Origin: Fuchsiella alkaliacetigena
GTDB taxonomy: Bacteria > Bacillota > Halanaerobiia > Halobacteroidales > Acetohalobiaceae
Direction of reading: 5' to 3'
Length of the DNA stretch: 33,038 nt
Assembly (NCBI RefSeq): GCF_023227765.1
Contig: NZ_JALKBZ010000030.1
Coordinates: forward strand, 1-33,038
The position numbers and the translations under genes were made by a program. Shown here in pieces: positions 17,657-26,278 of the stretch; the stretch's first letter is position 1; the number at the start of each line of letters is the position of its first letter. The notes under the pieces were generated by a model that was not told the DNA's origin, ran no database searches, and saw only the letters and a program-made list of their open reading frames with translations.

Positions 17657-20197
17657 GTGGAAAAGAACATTGATGAAATAAAGTTCCTTTCTAAAATAGA
17701 GGGTATTTTGAAAGGTCAAGGTATACCTTCAGATTATGTAAAGATGGATCTTGATTGGTTAAAAAAACGGAGAATAGTCTGGGAGAGATCTAATTGGAGA
17801 ATTGGAGTAGTTGGTATTACTAGCTCGGGAAAGTCTACTTTAATTAATGCTTTATGTAGTGAAGATATACTTCCTAAAGAGGCTCGACCTACTTCAGGAA
17901 TTTTAGTATCTTGTAAGAAAGGTAATGAACGTAAAGCAACTATCATAAAAAAAAGTGGTAAAAAAGAATACCTAAAAGGCGAAGAGTTTAATAGAAAAAA
18001 AATTAGTCGCTATGCTGATGAGCAAAATAATCCTCAAAATAAGTACCAAATTGATGAGATCTGTCTTGAATTTCCTGAATTTTTGATTGAGGGAGGAGTT
18101 GAGATTGTTGATTCTCCAGGGTTGGATGCCTTTGGTCTAGAAGGTCATGAAGAAATTACACTACGGCAACTAGTACCTTCGGTAGATATTGTTATTTACT
18201 TGACAACTACCAAGGCTAATAGTGATAAAAGAAACTTAAATATTTTAAATAAGATTGCTGCCGAAAATAAGCCAATTATTATTGTACAAAACTTTATTGA
18301 TTGTATAGAGCCTGAGTATACTACTGGAGGTAGAATTAGAAGGAGTAGGGAAGAAGTAGCACAGAGATTGAAAAGAAGAGTTACTGGGATACTAGAGGAG
18401 TCTAAGGATCAAAAATTTAGTAAAGCTCCTGTAATCCAACTTTCTGCTCTCTGGGGAGTTGAGGCTGTTCAAAGTGACGATAAAGAGCTTTGGGATAGTT
18501 CTAATATAGCTCAATTATTGGAGGCTGTTGATAAAAGCAGAAAAATATTGAAAGGAGATAGAAAGCATAATCGGCTGGAGCAGCTAAGGAAGCAGTTGGA
18601 GGATATGAAAGAGAGATTTATAGCTGATTATGAAGAATATAAAGGCTCTCAAGTTTCTGGTCAAGCTTTACAAAAATTACAGGAAAAAAAAGAAAAATTT
18701 AAATCCTTCTGCAAGTTGGAAGAACAAAGTTTTGCCAGGTTGGACTCTTTAAAAGATAATGTTATAAAGAACTTTAAAGAGTTGATGGGAAAGATGCGGC
18801 ATAGTTCAGAGGAAAATAGATTAAAGAGTCTAGGTAAAGAGATTAAAAATGTTGCTCGAAAATCTCAAGATCAGTTCTTTGACATAATTGACAGATTGGT
18901 TGAAAAGGAGAATCAGCTTTTTAAATTATTTAATTTATCTTTAGAAGATAAGAGATTTAGTAACCTAGATCTACCTTCCTATAATGAGCCCCAAATCTAT
19001 AAAAAGACAAAAACTTATCAGGTGGAGAAGAAAAGGAAGAAAAAAAGTGGACTCCTTGGTTGGCGAAAGCTTAAGAGAAAAGTAACTGGGGAAAGTGATT
19101 ATGAGACTTATTATGTGGATAGGACAAAGACAGTAGTGGATGTTAGAAAGACAAGAAGAGAGCATAAGTCCTATTGTGATAATTTCAAGAATGCTATTAA
19201 AAAGTTAGTTGATAATTGGGAGCGACAGAGAGTTCAGGCTCGAAAGGTATTATCAGAAGAGTTACAAAGATTGGAACAGGTTAAGGTAGCTAGAAAGAAT
19301 AAACCTCAAGATATTAAGATAATTGCTGATTTAATTGCAAAAATTGAGGAAATCGAGGGTAAATACTTAAACGTAAAGTCTAAGTTCGGCAATAAAGAAT
19401 TAAGTAAAAAATTGAAACCTGAAAAAAACAAATTAAACTTTGAAGAAGATGAGCTTACAGAGATTAAGGTTGAGAGGAAGGAGTATCAACTAGTTAGCCA
19501 ACTGATAGATTTAGCTTATCTAAAAAGGCAGATCTATTTTAATAGTTTTATTAATGGTATTTTTAAAGATACTGAAGTTGAAACGAAAAAAGATAGATTA
19601 GTATTACTAGGTCAAGATAGACAAGAAATAGATAATTTCTTTTGGAGAATTACAGGTTATAGACCTAAATTAGAAGATAGTCAGGACGCTTTTATTAAAG
19701 TTCCAACTAATAGTGGAATTAAAGGTTTGCTAAATAAATTTAATGAAATATTACTTATTGATGCTAATGGCAACTGGAATCTAGATCAGTTAGAAAATAG
19801 CTTTATATTTTTCTTAGTTGATATTCATCAATATGGATTGACTCAGAAGCAAATTTCTGAAAAAAACTATAAGTTTATTTTGAATAATAACCCTTATTCT
19901 CTTGTCTTACAGTCTATTAATGAATATAGTAACGAAGGTAATTTAGGTGAAGCTTATCTTTACTATAAAGATCTATGTCAATTTATTGGGAAAGAGAGTC
20001 ACAAATGTCTAGTTAATGATAATGATCCATTTTATACAGCCTTGTTTTATATAGCAGACTTATTTTCTTGGCAAGCAGGGATAGGGGAAGAGCAGAAAGC
20101 AATTAAAACTTTAACTGAAAACTTCACAGAGTTGATTTCTAGTTCTCACCTTGAGGAAGCAGGCAAGTTCTTTAAAACTATTTCCAAGGCTAATTAA
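17657..20197 (+). CDS. Dynamin-like GTPase 1 (large, no membrane hairpin seen)
   Basis: This is a dynamin-superfamily GTPase. From GTG 17657, the P-loop is GITSSGKST with K59, the switch motif is D152-S-P-G155, and the NKxD position reads N212-F-I-D215. A long charged helical body follows, with a basic stretch KRKKKSGLLGWRKLKRK near the middle and a helical C-terminal region. No hydrophobic hairpin is visible, unlike the other two GTPases here. GTG 17657 is preferred over the TTG at 17615 because AAAGGAGAGG (17643-17652) fits it. This is the first gene of a six-gene operon, 23 bp ahead of the next. It may be the partner in a heteromeric dynamin pair, as in LeoABC-type or paired BDLP systems; that is inference. 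Exact family not recognised. Confidence 0.82.
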   Translation: MEKNIDEIKFLSKIEGILKGQGIPSDYVKMDLDWLKKRRIVWERSNWRIGVVGITSSGKSTLINALCSEDILPKEARPTSGILVSCKKGNERKATIIKKSGKKEYLKGEEFNRKKISRYADEQNNPQNKYQIDEICLEFPEFLIEGGVEIVDSPGLDAFGLEGHEEITLRQLVPSVDIVIYLTTTKANSDKRNLNILNKIAAENKPIIIVQNFIDCIEPEYTTGGRIRRSREEVAQRLKRRVTGILEESKDQKFSKAPVIQLSALWGVEAVQSDDKELWDSSNIAQLLEAVDKSRKILKGDRKHNRLEQLRKQLEDMKERFIADYEEYKGSQVSGQALQKLQEKKEKFKSFCKLEEQSFARLDSLKDNVIKNFKELMGKMRHSSEENRLKSLGKEIKNVARKSQDQFFDIIDRLVEKENQLFKLFNLSLEDKRFSNLDLPSYNEPQIYKKTKTYQVEKKRKKKSGLLGWRKLKRKVTGESDYETYYVDRTKTVVDVRKTRREHKSYCDNFKNAIKKLVDNWERQRVQARKVLSEELQRLEQVKVARKNKPQDIKIIADLIAKIEEIEGKYLNVKSKFGNKELSKKLKPEKNKLNFEEDELTEIKVERKEYQLVSQLIDLAYLKRQIYFNSFINGIFKDTEVETKKDRLVLLGQDRQEIDNFFWRITGYRPKLEDSQDAFIKVPTNSGIKGLLNKFNEILLIDANGNWNLDQLENSFIFFLVDIHQYGLTQKQISEKNYKFILNNNPYSLVLQSINEYSNEGNLGEAYLYYKDLCQFIGKESHKCLVNDNDPFYTALFYIADLFSWQAGIGEEQKAIKTLTENFTELISSSHLEEAGKFFKTISKAN

Positions 20198-20220
20198 TTA
20201 AAGAAGGAGGAAAAAATATT

Positions 20221-21024
20221 ATGGCTAAACAAAGTGAAGAAATTACAATGTTTATAGACCGAAGTACTGAGAAGGTTATGAGAGATATAGTTGATTTATT
20301 GAGTGAAGAAATCTACAGTATTTCTTCTGAAGTTATGGATGATTATAATGATAAGTTAGAGGATAATATATGGCAGCTAAAGGATAAGATTGATTTTTTA
20401 AAGAGGCTAGAAGAGCAGAATCAGCAGAAAATAAAAGAACAAGGAAGGTTAAATGAGTTTATTGAAGAAAAACTATCTGTTTTAGATGCATTGAGTTCCA
20501 ACCTAGATAAAATAGCGAGTCAGACTAAAGAGACTGAGAATATATCTGATAAACTTGATGATTTAAAGGTTGAATTATCTCAATTTAGAGAAGGATTTGT
20601 AACATCAGATGAAAGATTACTTTCAGAATTAGAACTATTAAAAGAGGAATTATCGGTATTAAAGACGGAGATTAATAATGAATTTGAAAATATAAGAAAC
20701 CAGAATAAGCAATTATTATTTGATGTCAAAGATAAATTAAGTAATAATTTATTAAAGTTTATTGAAAAAGAGAACGAAGAGTTAAAACTTGAACTGGAAA
20801 AGATGGTTAACGAGACAAAAGAAGATATATTGACTAAAATCATGAAAGATATGGCATCTTTAAAAGATGATTATAAAGAGGATATTAAAGAAATTAAAGA
20901 TCTTCAAGTTGAGTTAAAAGAGATTAAGTTACAAGAAGAAAAAGTGGAGAAGTTGCCGGGACTTTTTAAGTTCTTATTGGGTAGTAGAGCTACATTATGG
21001 ATAGCAGAAAAACTAGGATTATAG
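20221..21024 (+). CDS. Coiled-coil protein with hydrophobic tail
   Basis: A 267-residue protein, almost entirely predicted coiled coil from about residue 30 to 245 (for example ELELLKEELSVLKTEINNE). It ends in a short hydrophobic segment, LPGLFKFLLGSRATLWIAEK, that could be an amphipathic membrane anchor. No enzymatic motif is visible. AAGGAGG lies about 10 bases before ATG 20221. It sits between dynamin genes 1 and 2 with gaps of 23 and 11 bp, so it is certainly co-transcribed. The shape suits a scaffold or tether for the GTPases, but this is inferred from composition and position only. Confidence 0.8.
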   Translation: MAKQSEEITMFIDRSTEKVMRDIVDLLSEEIYSISSEVMDDYNDKLEDNIWQLKDKIDFLKRLEEQNQQKIKEQGRLNEFIEEKLSVLDALSSNLDKIASQTKETENISDKLDDLKVELSQFREGFVTSDERLLSELELLKEELSVLKTEINNEFENIRNQNKQLLFDVKDKLSNNLLKFIEKENEELKLELEKMVNETKEDILTKIMKDMASLKDDYKEDIKEIKDLQVELKEIKLQEEKVEKLPGLFKFLLGSRATLWIAEKLGL

Positions 21025-21035
21025 GAGTGGAAAAC

Positions 21036-22874
21036 ATGGAAACTAAGGATAGATTATTAAAGATTTTAAATGATGAACTTTTTATTGACTTATTGCTAAA
21101 GAAGAATGAAGATCAAGATCTTAAGCAAGCTATTGAAAGTCGAAAGCAGAGCTTAGAAGCAGGCAAGTTATATGTAGCTGTATTTGGAATTCAAGGGGCT
21201 GGGAAGAGCTCGCTTTTAAATGCTCTAGTAGCTGAAGATGATATTTTACCTGTGGAAGCTGATGAGACAACCTGTATTCCAGTTGAACTACATAAAAGCA
21301 AAAATGGTGACAGGAAAGGAGAAATTTATTATCAAGATGGGAAAAGAGAGGAAATAGCAGTTACTAGGGATAAGCTTGATAGATTTGTTAATAATGAATT
21401 TAATCCTGAAAATGAACTAGAGGTTGATCATATCAAAATTCATATTCCTTCTTCTTTTTTGAGAGAAGATATTGTTTTTGTAGATTTACCCGGAGTAGCT
21501 AGTTTGAGAGAAGGTAATCAGGAGACAACATTGCGTTATATTGCTTCTTGTACTGGTTCTATATTTTTATTAAGGACTGTACCGCCAATTACTAAATTAG
21601 AGGCTGTTTTATTAAAGATGGTTTTGCCTCAAATTTCTCATAATTTCTTTGTTCAAAATCACTGGACAGGAGAAAGTCAAAGAGAATTAGAAAATGGAAT
21701 AGAGCATAATAAAAAAGTTCTAAAGAAAGTCCTAGAACAGTGTAATTTAGAAACAGAAATTAATATAATAGCAGTTCAGATTAAAGAAGCTATTAAAGGT
21801 ACCTATATGGAAGATAAAGAACTGAGAAAAAGTTCAGGAATTGAAAATTTAGAAAGGATGCTGTCTTCCTCTTTTAATAACTGGCAAGAAGAAGTTTTTA
21901 GAGGAATAGCTTTATGGCTTAATAGTCATACTTTGGAGATTAAAGAATACTACGTACAGCAGAAAAAGGATTTAAGTAAGGATGTAGATGAGGTAATTGA
22001 GAATTTACAAAAACAGCATGAGGATTATCAGCAGAAAAGGAGAGAAATAGAAGAAAAATTTGCTAAGTTAAAGGATAATACTTATAAAATTGAAAATAGA
22101 GCTAAAAGTGAAATGAGAAACTTTATTAAACAAACTCAAAGGAGCGAATTAGATAAACTAATTGCTAAGATTTCTCAAGGGATTTATGATGGAGATTACT
22201 TAAAGAGAAGCGTAGAGGATACAATTAAAGAAATTCAGGGTATTATAGCAGAGGAATTACAGTTTAAACTTGAAGATTTGACAATTGAGATTTTAGAAGA
22301 TTTTAAAGATATTATTGAGGATATGTCTGACTATAAAAGAAATATGACTGATGGTGATAGAGCGGTTGAGATTGAAGCTTTAAAAGTGGAAAAAGTACTA
22401 CCCGGTGCTGGAGGAGTTCTTGGCTTTTTGGGTGGTAAGGCTGCCGGGGCAAAGGCTGCTGCTCTTGTTGCAGCTGCATTTTCACCGGCAGGTTGGGTAG
22501 TTGGTGGAATTGCTATAGCTGGAGCAGTTTTAGGTAGTATTTTAGGAAAGAAGCTTGGCTCAAAGGGCAAGAAGGAAATAGAGAAGAGAAGAATTAGTAA
22601 AGCTAGAAGAATGGCTAAAAAGAGTGTCAAGAATGCCTGTAAAAAAATAAGCAAAAGTATTATGACAGAAATCGATAAATATATAAATAATTTAGTAGAT
22701 GAACTTGAAAAAGCATTAAAAAGAGAATTAGATAATACTGAAAATGAATTTAAGCAGCGCATTGCAAAACTAAAAGAAAGCAAAGAGAATAGAGAGAAAG
22801 TTTTAGAGGAGACTCAACTAAAATTGAATAAAGCAAAAGATGTCTTAAAAGAGTTGGATCAAATTTTAGTATAA
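21036..22874 (+). CDS. Dynamin-like GTPase 2 with Gly/Ala-rich membrane hairpin
   Basis: P-loop GIQGAGKSS has K57 and the switch motif is D150-L-P-G153. The usual NKxD position is poorly conserved (VQNHWTGE). Between two helical arms lies a strongly hydrophobic Gly/Ala-rich stretch at about 454-508 (AAALVAAAFSPAGWVVGGIA and following), flanked by lysine clusters. This is the expected membrane-inserting paddle of a bacterial dynamin. The C terminus is coiled coil. ATG 21036 (GGAGTGG upstream) is chosen over ATG 20997, which lies inside the previous gene. It is 11 bp after the coiled-coil gene and 10 bp before dynamin 3. A membrane-remodelling or membrane-sealing GTPase is the likely role. Confidence 0.85.
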   Translation: METKDRLLKILNDELFIDLLLKKNEDQDLKQAIESRKQSLEAGKLYVAVFGIQGAGKSSLLNALVAEDDILPVEADETTCIPVELHKSKNGDRKGEIYYQDGKREEIAVTRDKLDRFVNNEFNPENELEVDHIKIHIPSSFLREDIVFVDLPGVASLREGNQETTLRYIASCTGSIFLLRTVPPITKLEAVLLKMVLPQISHNFFVQNHWTGESQRELENGIEHNKKVLKKVLEQCNLETEINIIAVQIKEAIKGTYMEDKELRKSSGIENLERMLSSSFNNWQEEVFRGIALWLNSHTLEIKEYYVQQKKDLSKDVDEVIENLQKQHEDYQQKRREIEEKFAKLKDNTYKIENRAKSEMRNFIKQTQRSELDKLIAKISQGIYDGDYLKRSVEDTIKEIQGIIAEELQFKLEDLTIEILEDFKDIIEDMSDYKRNMTDGDRAVEIEALKVEKVLPGAGGVLGFLGGKAAGAKAAALVAAAFSPAGWVVGGIAIAGAVLGSILGKKLGSKGKKEIEKRRISKARRMAKKSVKNACKKISKSIMTEIDKYINNLVDELEKALKRELDNTENEFKQRIAKLKESKENREKVLEETQLKLNKAKDVLKELDQILV

Positions 22875-22884
22875 GGGAGGTCGT

Positions 22885-24753
22885 ATGATAGTGTTTGCTT
22901 TTAAAAAAAGTGTTGCAGAGTTAAAAAAAATAATAGTTGATAGTAAAGAGATAGCAAAAGAAATTGGAGCGGATAGTAACCTTGATATGTTTGATATTTT
23001 ATTGGAGAAGTTAAGAAACCCTCAGCTTTATCTATCAGTTGTAGGAAGGACAAGTTCGGGCAAGACAACTTTAATCAATAGTCTATTGGGAAAAGAAGTC
23101 TTAGCCCAAAATGCTGCACCGACTACAGCTACAGTTACAGAAGTTTTTAACTCTAATGATGATAAGCTTAATTATTATCAGATTAGTGATGAATTAGAAC
23201 GGATAGAGATATGTGAGGATGAGTTTAACAAGATTACTCACTCGCCGGAAAGTTTTAAAGGAAGATTACAGATGGAAGTTCCAGACTTTAACTATAATTT
23301 AAAAGCTCGTTTATTTGATACTCCGGGTTATGATTCAATTTATGATGAACATTCCGAAGTATTAGATAGTTTTATACCTGAATCAGACTTTCTAGTCTTT
23401 ACGGTTTTATATAGAGCAGGCTTAGTTCAGGCTGATAGGGAGTTCTTAGAACTACTTTATGAAATTTTTGCAGATCAGTTACCGCCAATGGTATTAGTGG
23501 TTAATAGAATACCTCCAGAAATTGATAATGAAGATCGAAGAATTAAAGAGATTAAAAAAGATGTGGCTGAAATTATCAATCAGGAAATTACGACTTTTTA
23601 TGTTTCAGAAGATAGACGTGAAAATATTAGTTTGCCGGATACGACTGAATTATGGAAATACCTAGCAAAAGAGACTAATAAGCCTGAAAGAAATCAGGAG
23701 TTAATTAATAATGTAAGTAGGGTATTAAAGTCTTTATTGGATAAGTTAAAGGATTATATTTTTTATTACAAAAAGATTGAGCAAAGTAATAACGAGAAGA
23801 TAGAGCAGCTTAAAGAAGAAATCGAAAGCTTAATGGAAGAAAAAAGAAGGATATATGAGTTAGTTGGCAGAAAAAAGAAGGAGATACTAAGTAAGTGTTA
23901 TGATGAATTGACAAAGGCAGAGAATGAGATTTTTGCTAATTCTAAAGCAGAAATCGAGAGAGCTAGTCGTTGGAGCAAAGCTAGTGAATGTTCTTCTTAT
24001 TTGACTAATCATCTTTTACCACAGGAAGCCAATAAATTAAGTAAGAAAGTAGGTAAGATAGTATTTAAAGAGTTAGAGCAGTTGAATAGAGAAATAAGTG
24101 ATATGGTTAATACCGCTATCGGTAACTTTGAAACCCAAGTAAAAGATGTTATACTTGAGAGAAACATTTTTGTGGAAAATATGATGAAAAAGAGTGCAAC
24201 AAAAGGGATTAACTCTGTAGCCTTTACTTTCTTCGCTAAATTTGGTGGACAAGGTGGAGCAGGAGCAGGTGTTGCTAATTTTGCCAGTAAGACTTTAAAG
24301 AATGTTGGAAATTTATTTAACAAGAAGTTTTCTTTAGCTACTCATAATGGACTTAAAAAGTTCTTGAGTAAAATAGGCGCCACCAGTGCTAAAGGTATTC
24401 AAACCGGGATAGTTATCCTAGTGGAAGCTCTAGTATATTTATGGAAGGTAGCTACCTGGAAAACGAAGTTAAAGACAAAGACTAAAGAAGCAATAGATGA
24501 ATGGGCTAGCAAATTAAAGCTGCAATTTGAAGAAGAAATCTCTAAATCAATTAAAGAAACTAAAAAATTGGTAAAGGAAACAATTGATTATACAACTAGT
24601 GACCTCAAAGAAATTATTAAACAACAACAAGAGCAAGGTAAATTTAGTAGTGAGGAATTGGATAAGCATTTAAAGAGAGTAGAGATTAAACAAGGGGCAC
24701 TTATTAAAGTTAGGAGTTTTAATAGAGAAGGAGGTTTAGTAATTGAAGGATAA
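22885..24753 (+). CDS. Dynamin-like GTPase 3 with hydrophobic paddle region
   Basis: P-loop GRTSSGKTT has K60, the switch motif is D145-T-P-G148 (FDTPGYDS), and the base-recognition strand is LVVNRIPPE (N207). Helical stalk segments with EEIESLMEEKRR-type coiled coil follow. A Gly/Ala/aromatic region at ~440-530 (FFAKFGGQGGAGAGVANF, later GIVILVEALVYLWKV) is the likely membrane paddle, and a C-terminal helical arm closes the stalk. It is clearly diverged from GTPases 1 and 2, so the three are not a recent tandem duplication. AGGGAGG precedes ATG 22885. The gene overlaps its downstream neighbour by 11 bp. Confidence 0.85.
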   Translation: MIVFAFKKSVAELKKIIVDSKEIAKEIGADSNLDMFDILLEKLRNPQLYLSVVGRTSSGKTTLINSLLGKEVLAQNAAPTTATVTEVFNSNDDKLNYYQISDELERIEICEDEFNKITHSPESFKGRLQMEVPDFNYNLKARLFDTPGYDSIYDEHSEVLDSFIPESDFLVFTVLYRAGLVQADREFLELLYEIFADQLPPMVLVVNRIPPEIDNEDRRIKEIKKDVAEIINQEITTFYVSEDRRENISLPDTTELWKYLAKETNKPERNQELINNVSRVLKSLLDKLKDYIFYYKKIEQSNNEKIEQLKEEIESLMEEKRRIYELVGRKKKEILSKCYDELTKAENEIFANSKAEIERASRWSKASECSSYLTNHLLPQEANKLSKKVGKIVFKELEQLNREISDMVNTAIGNFETQVKDVILERNIFVENMMKKSATKGINSVAFTFFAKFGGQGGAGAGVANFASKTLKNVGNLFNKKFSLATHNGLKKFLSKIGATSAKGIQTGIVILVEALVYLWKVATWKTKLKTKTKEAIDEWASKLKLQFEEEISKSIKETKKLVKETIDYTTSDLKEIIKQQQEQGKFSSEELDKHLKRVEIKQGALIKVRSFNREGGLVIEG

Positions 24754-25165
24754 AAAGTCAAATATCGTAGAGGATGATAAATTAGAAATTGTTGATAATG
24801 ATTTTTCTAGCCCTGATAAGAAAGCAAGGCAAGATTTGATAAATAGAGCTGGTGAAGAAATAATAAACAAGATGCCTGATGTTATAGATACAATAAATGA
24901 TATAGCTAGAATAAATGCGGAAACTGATAAACAGGTAAGGTTAATTCAGGCTGAAGGAAAGAAGATATTAAGTGAAGCTGAAGCTTATGTTAAAAAGTTA
25001 GGTGCTGAAAGAGATAAGATCAAGACCCAAGGTGAAATTATAGTTAAAACTCTCGATAAAGCTAATGAACTATTAATGAGTGCTAATGTTCCTGATAGTG
25101 CTAAGCAAGCTTACGCAGAAAACTTACATAAATGGATTACTACTATAGTTGAACAGGAGGGTTAA
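24743..25165 (+). CDS. Small helical protein of dynamin operon (unknown)
   Basis: A 140-residue, charged, soluble protein with no recognised family. It begins with an acidic, disordered-looking segment (about 1-30), then a long helix with DTINDIARINAETDKQVRLI and repeated Lys/Glu/Ala heptads. TTG 24743 is the start: AAGGAGG lies about eight bases upstream, inside the end of dynamin 3, with which it overlaps by 11 bp. Translation is therefore coupled to that of dynamin 3, which argues for a stoichiometric partner. It could be a regulatory or adaptor subunit. Confidence 0.7.
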   Translation: MKDKKSNIVEDDKLEIVDNDFSSPDKKARQDLINRAGEEIINKMPDVIDTINDIARINAETDKQVRLIQAEGKKILSEAEAYVKKLGAERDKIKTQGEIIVKTLDKANELLMSANVPDSAKQAYAENLHKWITTIVEQEG

Positions 25166-25167
25166 TA

Positions 25168-25497
25168 GTGCTTGATGATTTAATTGATGGTTTATTATAT
25201 GCTTTGCGTGAAGCGGAAATTGAAGAATGTAAAAGAAAATATAATAATGCTTTGGAGGAATTGAATAATAAATGTGCTCAAAACAGAAGAATGAAGGTTA
25301 GTGAGCTGACTAAAAATATTAAAGAAATAGATAGAAATATAAAGAAGGTAGAATATAGAATGAAGCTTATGGATATCTCCGATAATGCTAAGAAAAATAT
25401 TATTCAATCTACTGTTGATGCTTTTAAAGAGAAAAGAACAGAATTGAAATTAAAAAAGCGGAAAGTTTCTCGTCAGCTAAAAGAGAGGATAAATTAA
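25168..25497 (+). CDS. Small coiled-coil protein, last gene of dynamin operon
   Basis: A 109-residue, very Lys/Glu-rich helical protein with one hydrophobic N-terminal helix (LDDLIDGLLYALREAEIEE) followed by basic coiled coil. No family recognised. GTG 25168 lies two bases after the upstream stop, with AGGAGG at 25155-25160 inside the upstream gene. As the last gene of the run it probably belongs to the same complex. The basic C-terminal half could contact nucleic acid or acidic lipid; there is no direct evidence for either. Confidence 0.7.
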   Translation: MLDDLIDGLLYALREAEIEECKRKYNNALEELNNKCAQNRRMKVSELTKNIKEIDRNIKKVEYRMKLMDISDNAKKNIIQSTVDAFKEKRTELKLKKRKVSRQLKERIN

Positions 25498-25596
25498 ATT
25501 ACTGGATTATTAAAAGGAGTTTAAAAATTTAGCTTCGATAGTTTTCAAGGTTTATCGGGATTTTAAGATAATTTTAATTCTTAAACAAGTGTAATG

Positions 25597-25720
25597 GATT
25601 TTGAGCTAAACTGGAGCTATAGCTATATCTTCAGAGCACCGTCAATAGTTTGAAGCTAATACCATTTACCGAATGGTACGGGTGGTGTGAGAGGCGGCGG
25701 ATAAACTCCGCCTCTTACCC
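25597..25720 (+). other. Possible group II intron 3' remnant (domain V/VI-like)
   Basis: Two hairpins follow each other: TACCATT/AATGGTA (25660-25666 with 25672-25678), then TGAGAGGCGG/CCGCCTCTTA (25688-25697 with 25708-25717). They are joined by ACGGGTGGTGTGAGAGG, wording I associate with the 3' end of bacterial group II introns. The canonical AGC triad helix of domain V is not convincingly formed, and no maturase is present. If real, this is a dead 3' fragment. The second hairpin may also act as the terminator of the dynamin operon, although its T tract starts eight bases after the stem. Confidence 0.35.
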
Positions 25721-25780
25721 AAACTTTTTTACAATTGAATTGAAAATTCAAATTTAATATTCTAAGTTATAAAGTTTGGG
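25718..25780. repeat. 10-bp perfect inverted repeat between convergent genes
   Basis: CCCAAACTTT (25718-25727) and AAAGTTTGGG (25771-25780) are perfect reverse complements 43 bases apart. They enclose a second palindrome, TTGAATT/AATTCAA. The pair sits just before the 3' end of the reverse-strand gene at 25787 and just after the intron-like hairpins. It may be a bidirectional terminator arm or the edge of an insertion. Confidence 0.45.
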
Positions 25781-25786
25781 CTAAGT

Positions 25787-26278
25787 TTACGCGTATGGAT
25801 TACCGATATATTTATCAGCATTAATGGATGTTGGTTTTTCCATTTCTTTTCCTCTGCCATATTTTAGCATTACATATAACACTTCGGAGCTAGGAGTTTC
25901 ACCATTTTTAATAAAAATATCAGCTTTTTTTTCGAGTCTTAATATGTCTCCATTGTCAAAATGCGCCTCAAAGTATTCGCCTTCCCGGTTTGATGTATAG
26001 TAGTGTTTTATGGTCTTTCTGATCTCTCCTTTATTTCTTGCCAGCAAATATTTTATATTTCTTTCTGGGTTTCCAAACCTTATTATATTTTCAGATTCTT
26101 TATATCCTTCCGGAATTTCTTCTATTATTTCCATATATTCCATTCCGCTTTCTAATTTAAATTTTTTGTCTACAAATCTTTCTATTACTAAAGTTCCGTC
26201 TGATAATTGATGTATTAGATTAGAGCCGCCGATTGATTTTCTTTGTTCTTCATATTGTTTTACAATTTCTATTTCCAA
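25787..26278 (-). CDS. Hypothetical protein (163 aa)
   Basis: A soluble protein of 163 residues with no recognised family, signal peptide or membrane segment. It looks like mixed beta structure, for example GTLVIERFVDKKFKLE, GEYFEAHFDNGDILRLEKKADIF and SSEVLYVMLKYGRGKEM. It starts at TTG 26278, nine bases after AAAAGGAG on the reverse strand. It is the first reverse-strand gene after a long run of forward genes and stands alone, convergent to the dynamin operon. An isolated single gene in decayed DNA suggests acquired cargo. Function unknown. Confidence 0.6.
   Translation of the reverse strand: MEIEIVKQYEEQRKSIGGSNLIHQLSDGTLVIERFVDKKFKLESGMEYMEIIEEIPEGYKESENIIRFGNPERNIKYLLARNKGEIRKTIKHYYTSNREGEYFEAHFDNGDILRLEKKADIFIKNGETPSSEVLYVMLKYGRGKEMEKPTSINADKYIGNPYA

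Noticed and set aside
22331-22783. 150-codon reverse-strand frame within dynamin gene 2
   Set aside because: It lies wholly inside a gene with clear domain motifs. Its hydrophobic, Ser/Ala/Phe-rich sequence is the mirror of the Gly/Ala hairpin coding, and it has no ribosome binding site.
24009-24323. Reverse-strand frame inside dynamin gene 3
   Set aside because: Antisense shadow of the paddle-coding region, with low-complexity composition.
17657-25497. Naming the operon LeoABC
   Set aside because: There are three GTPases plus three other proteins, and I cannot confirm orthology by eye. Family-level dynamin is as far as the sequence supports.
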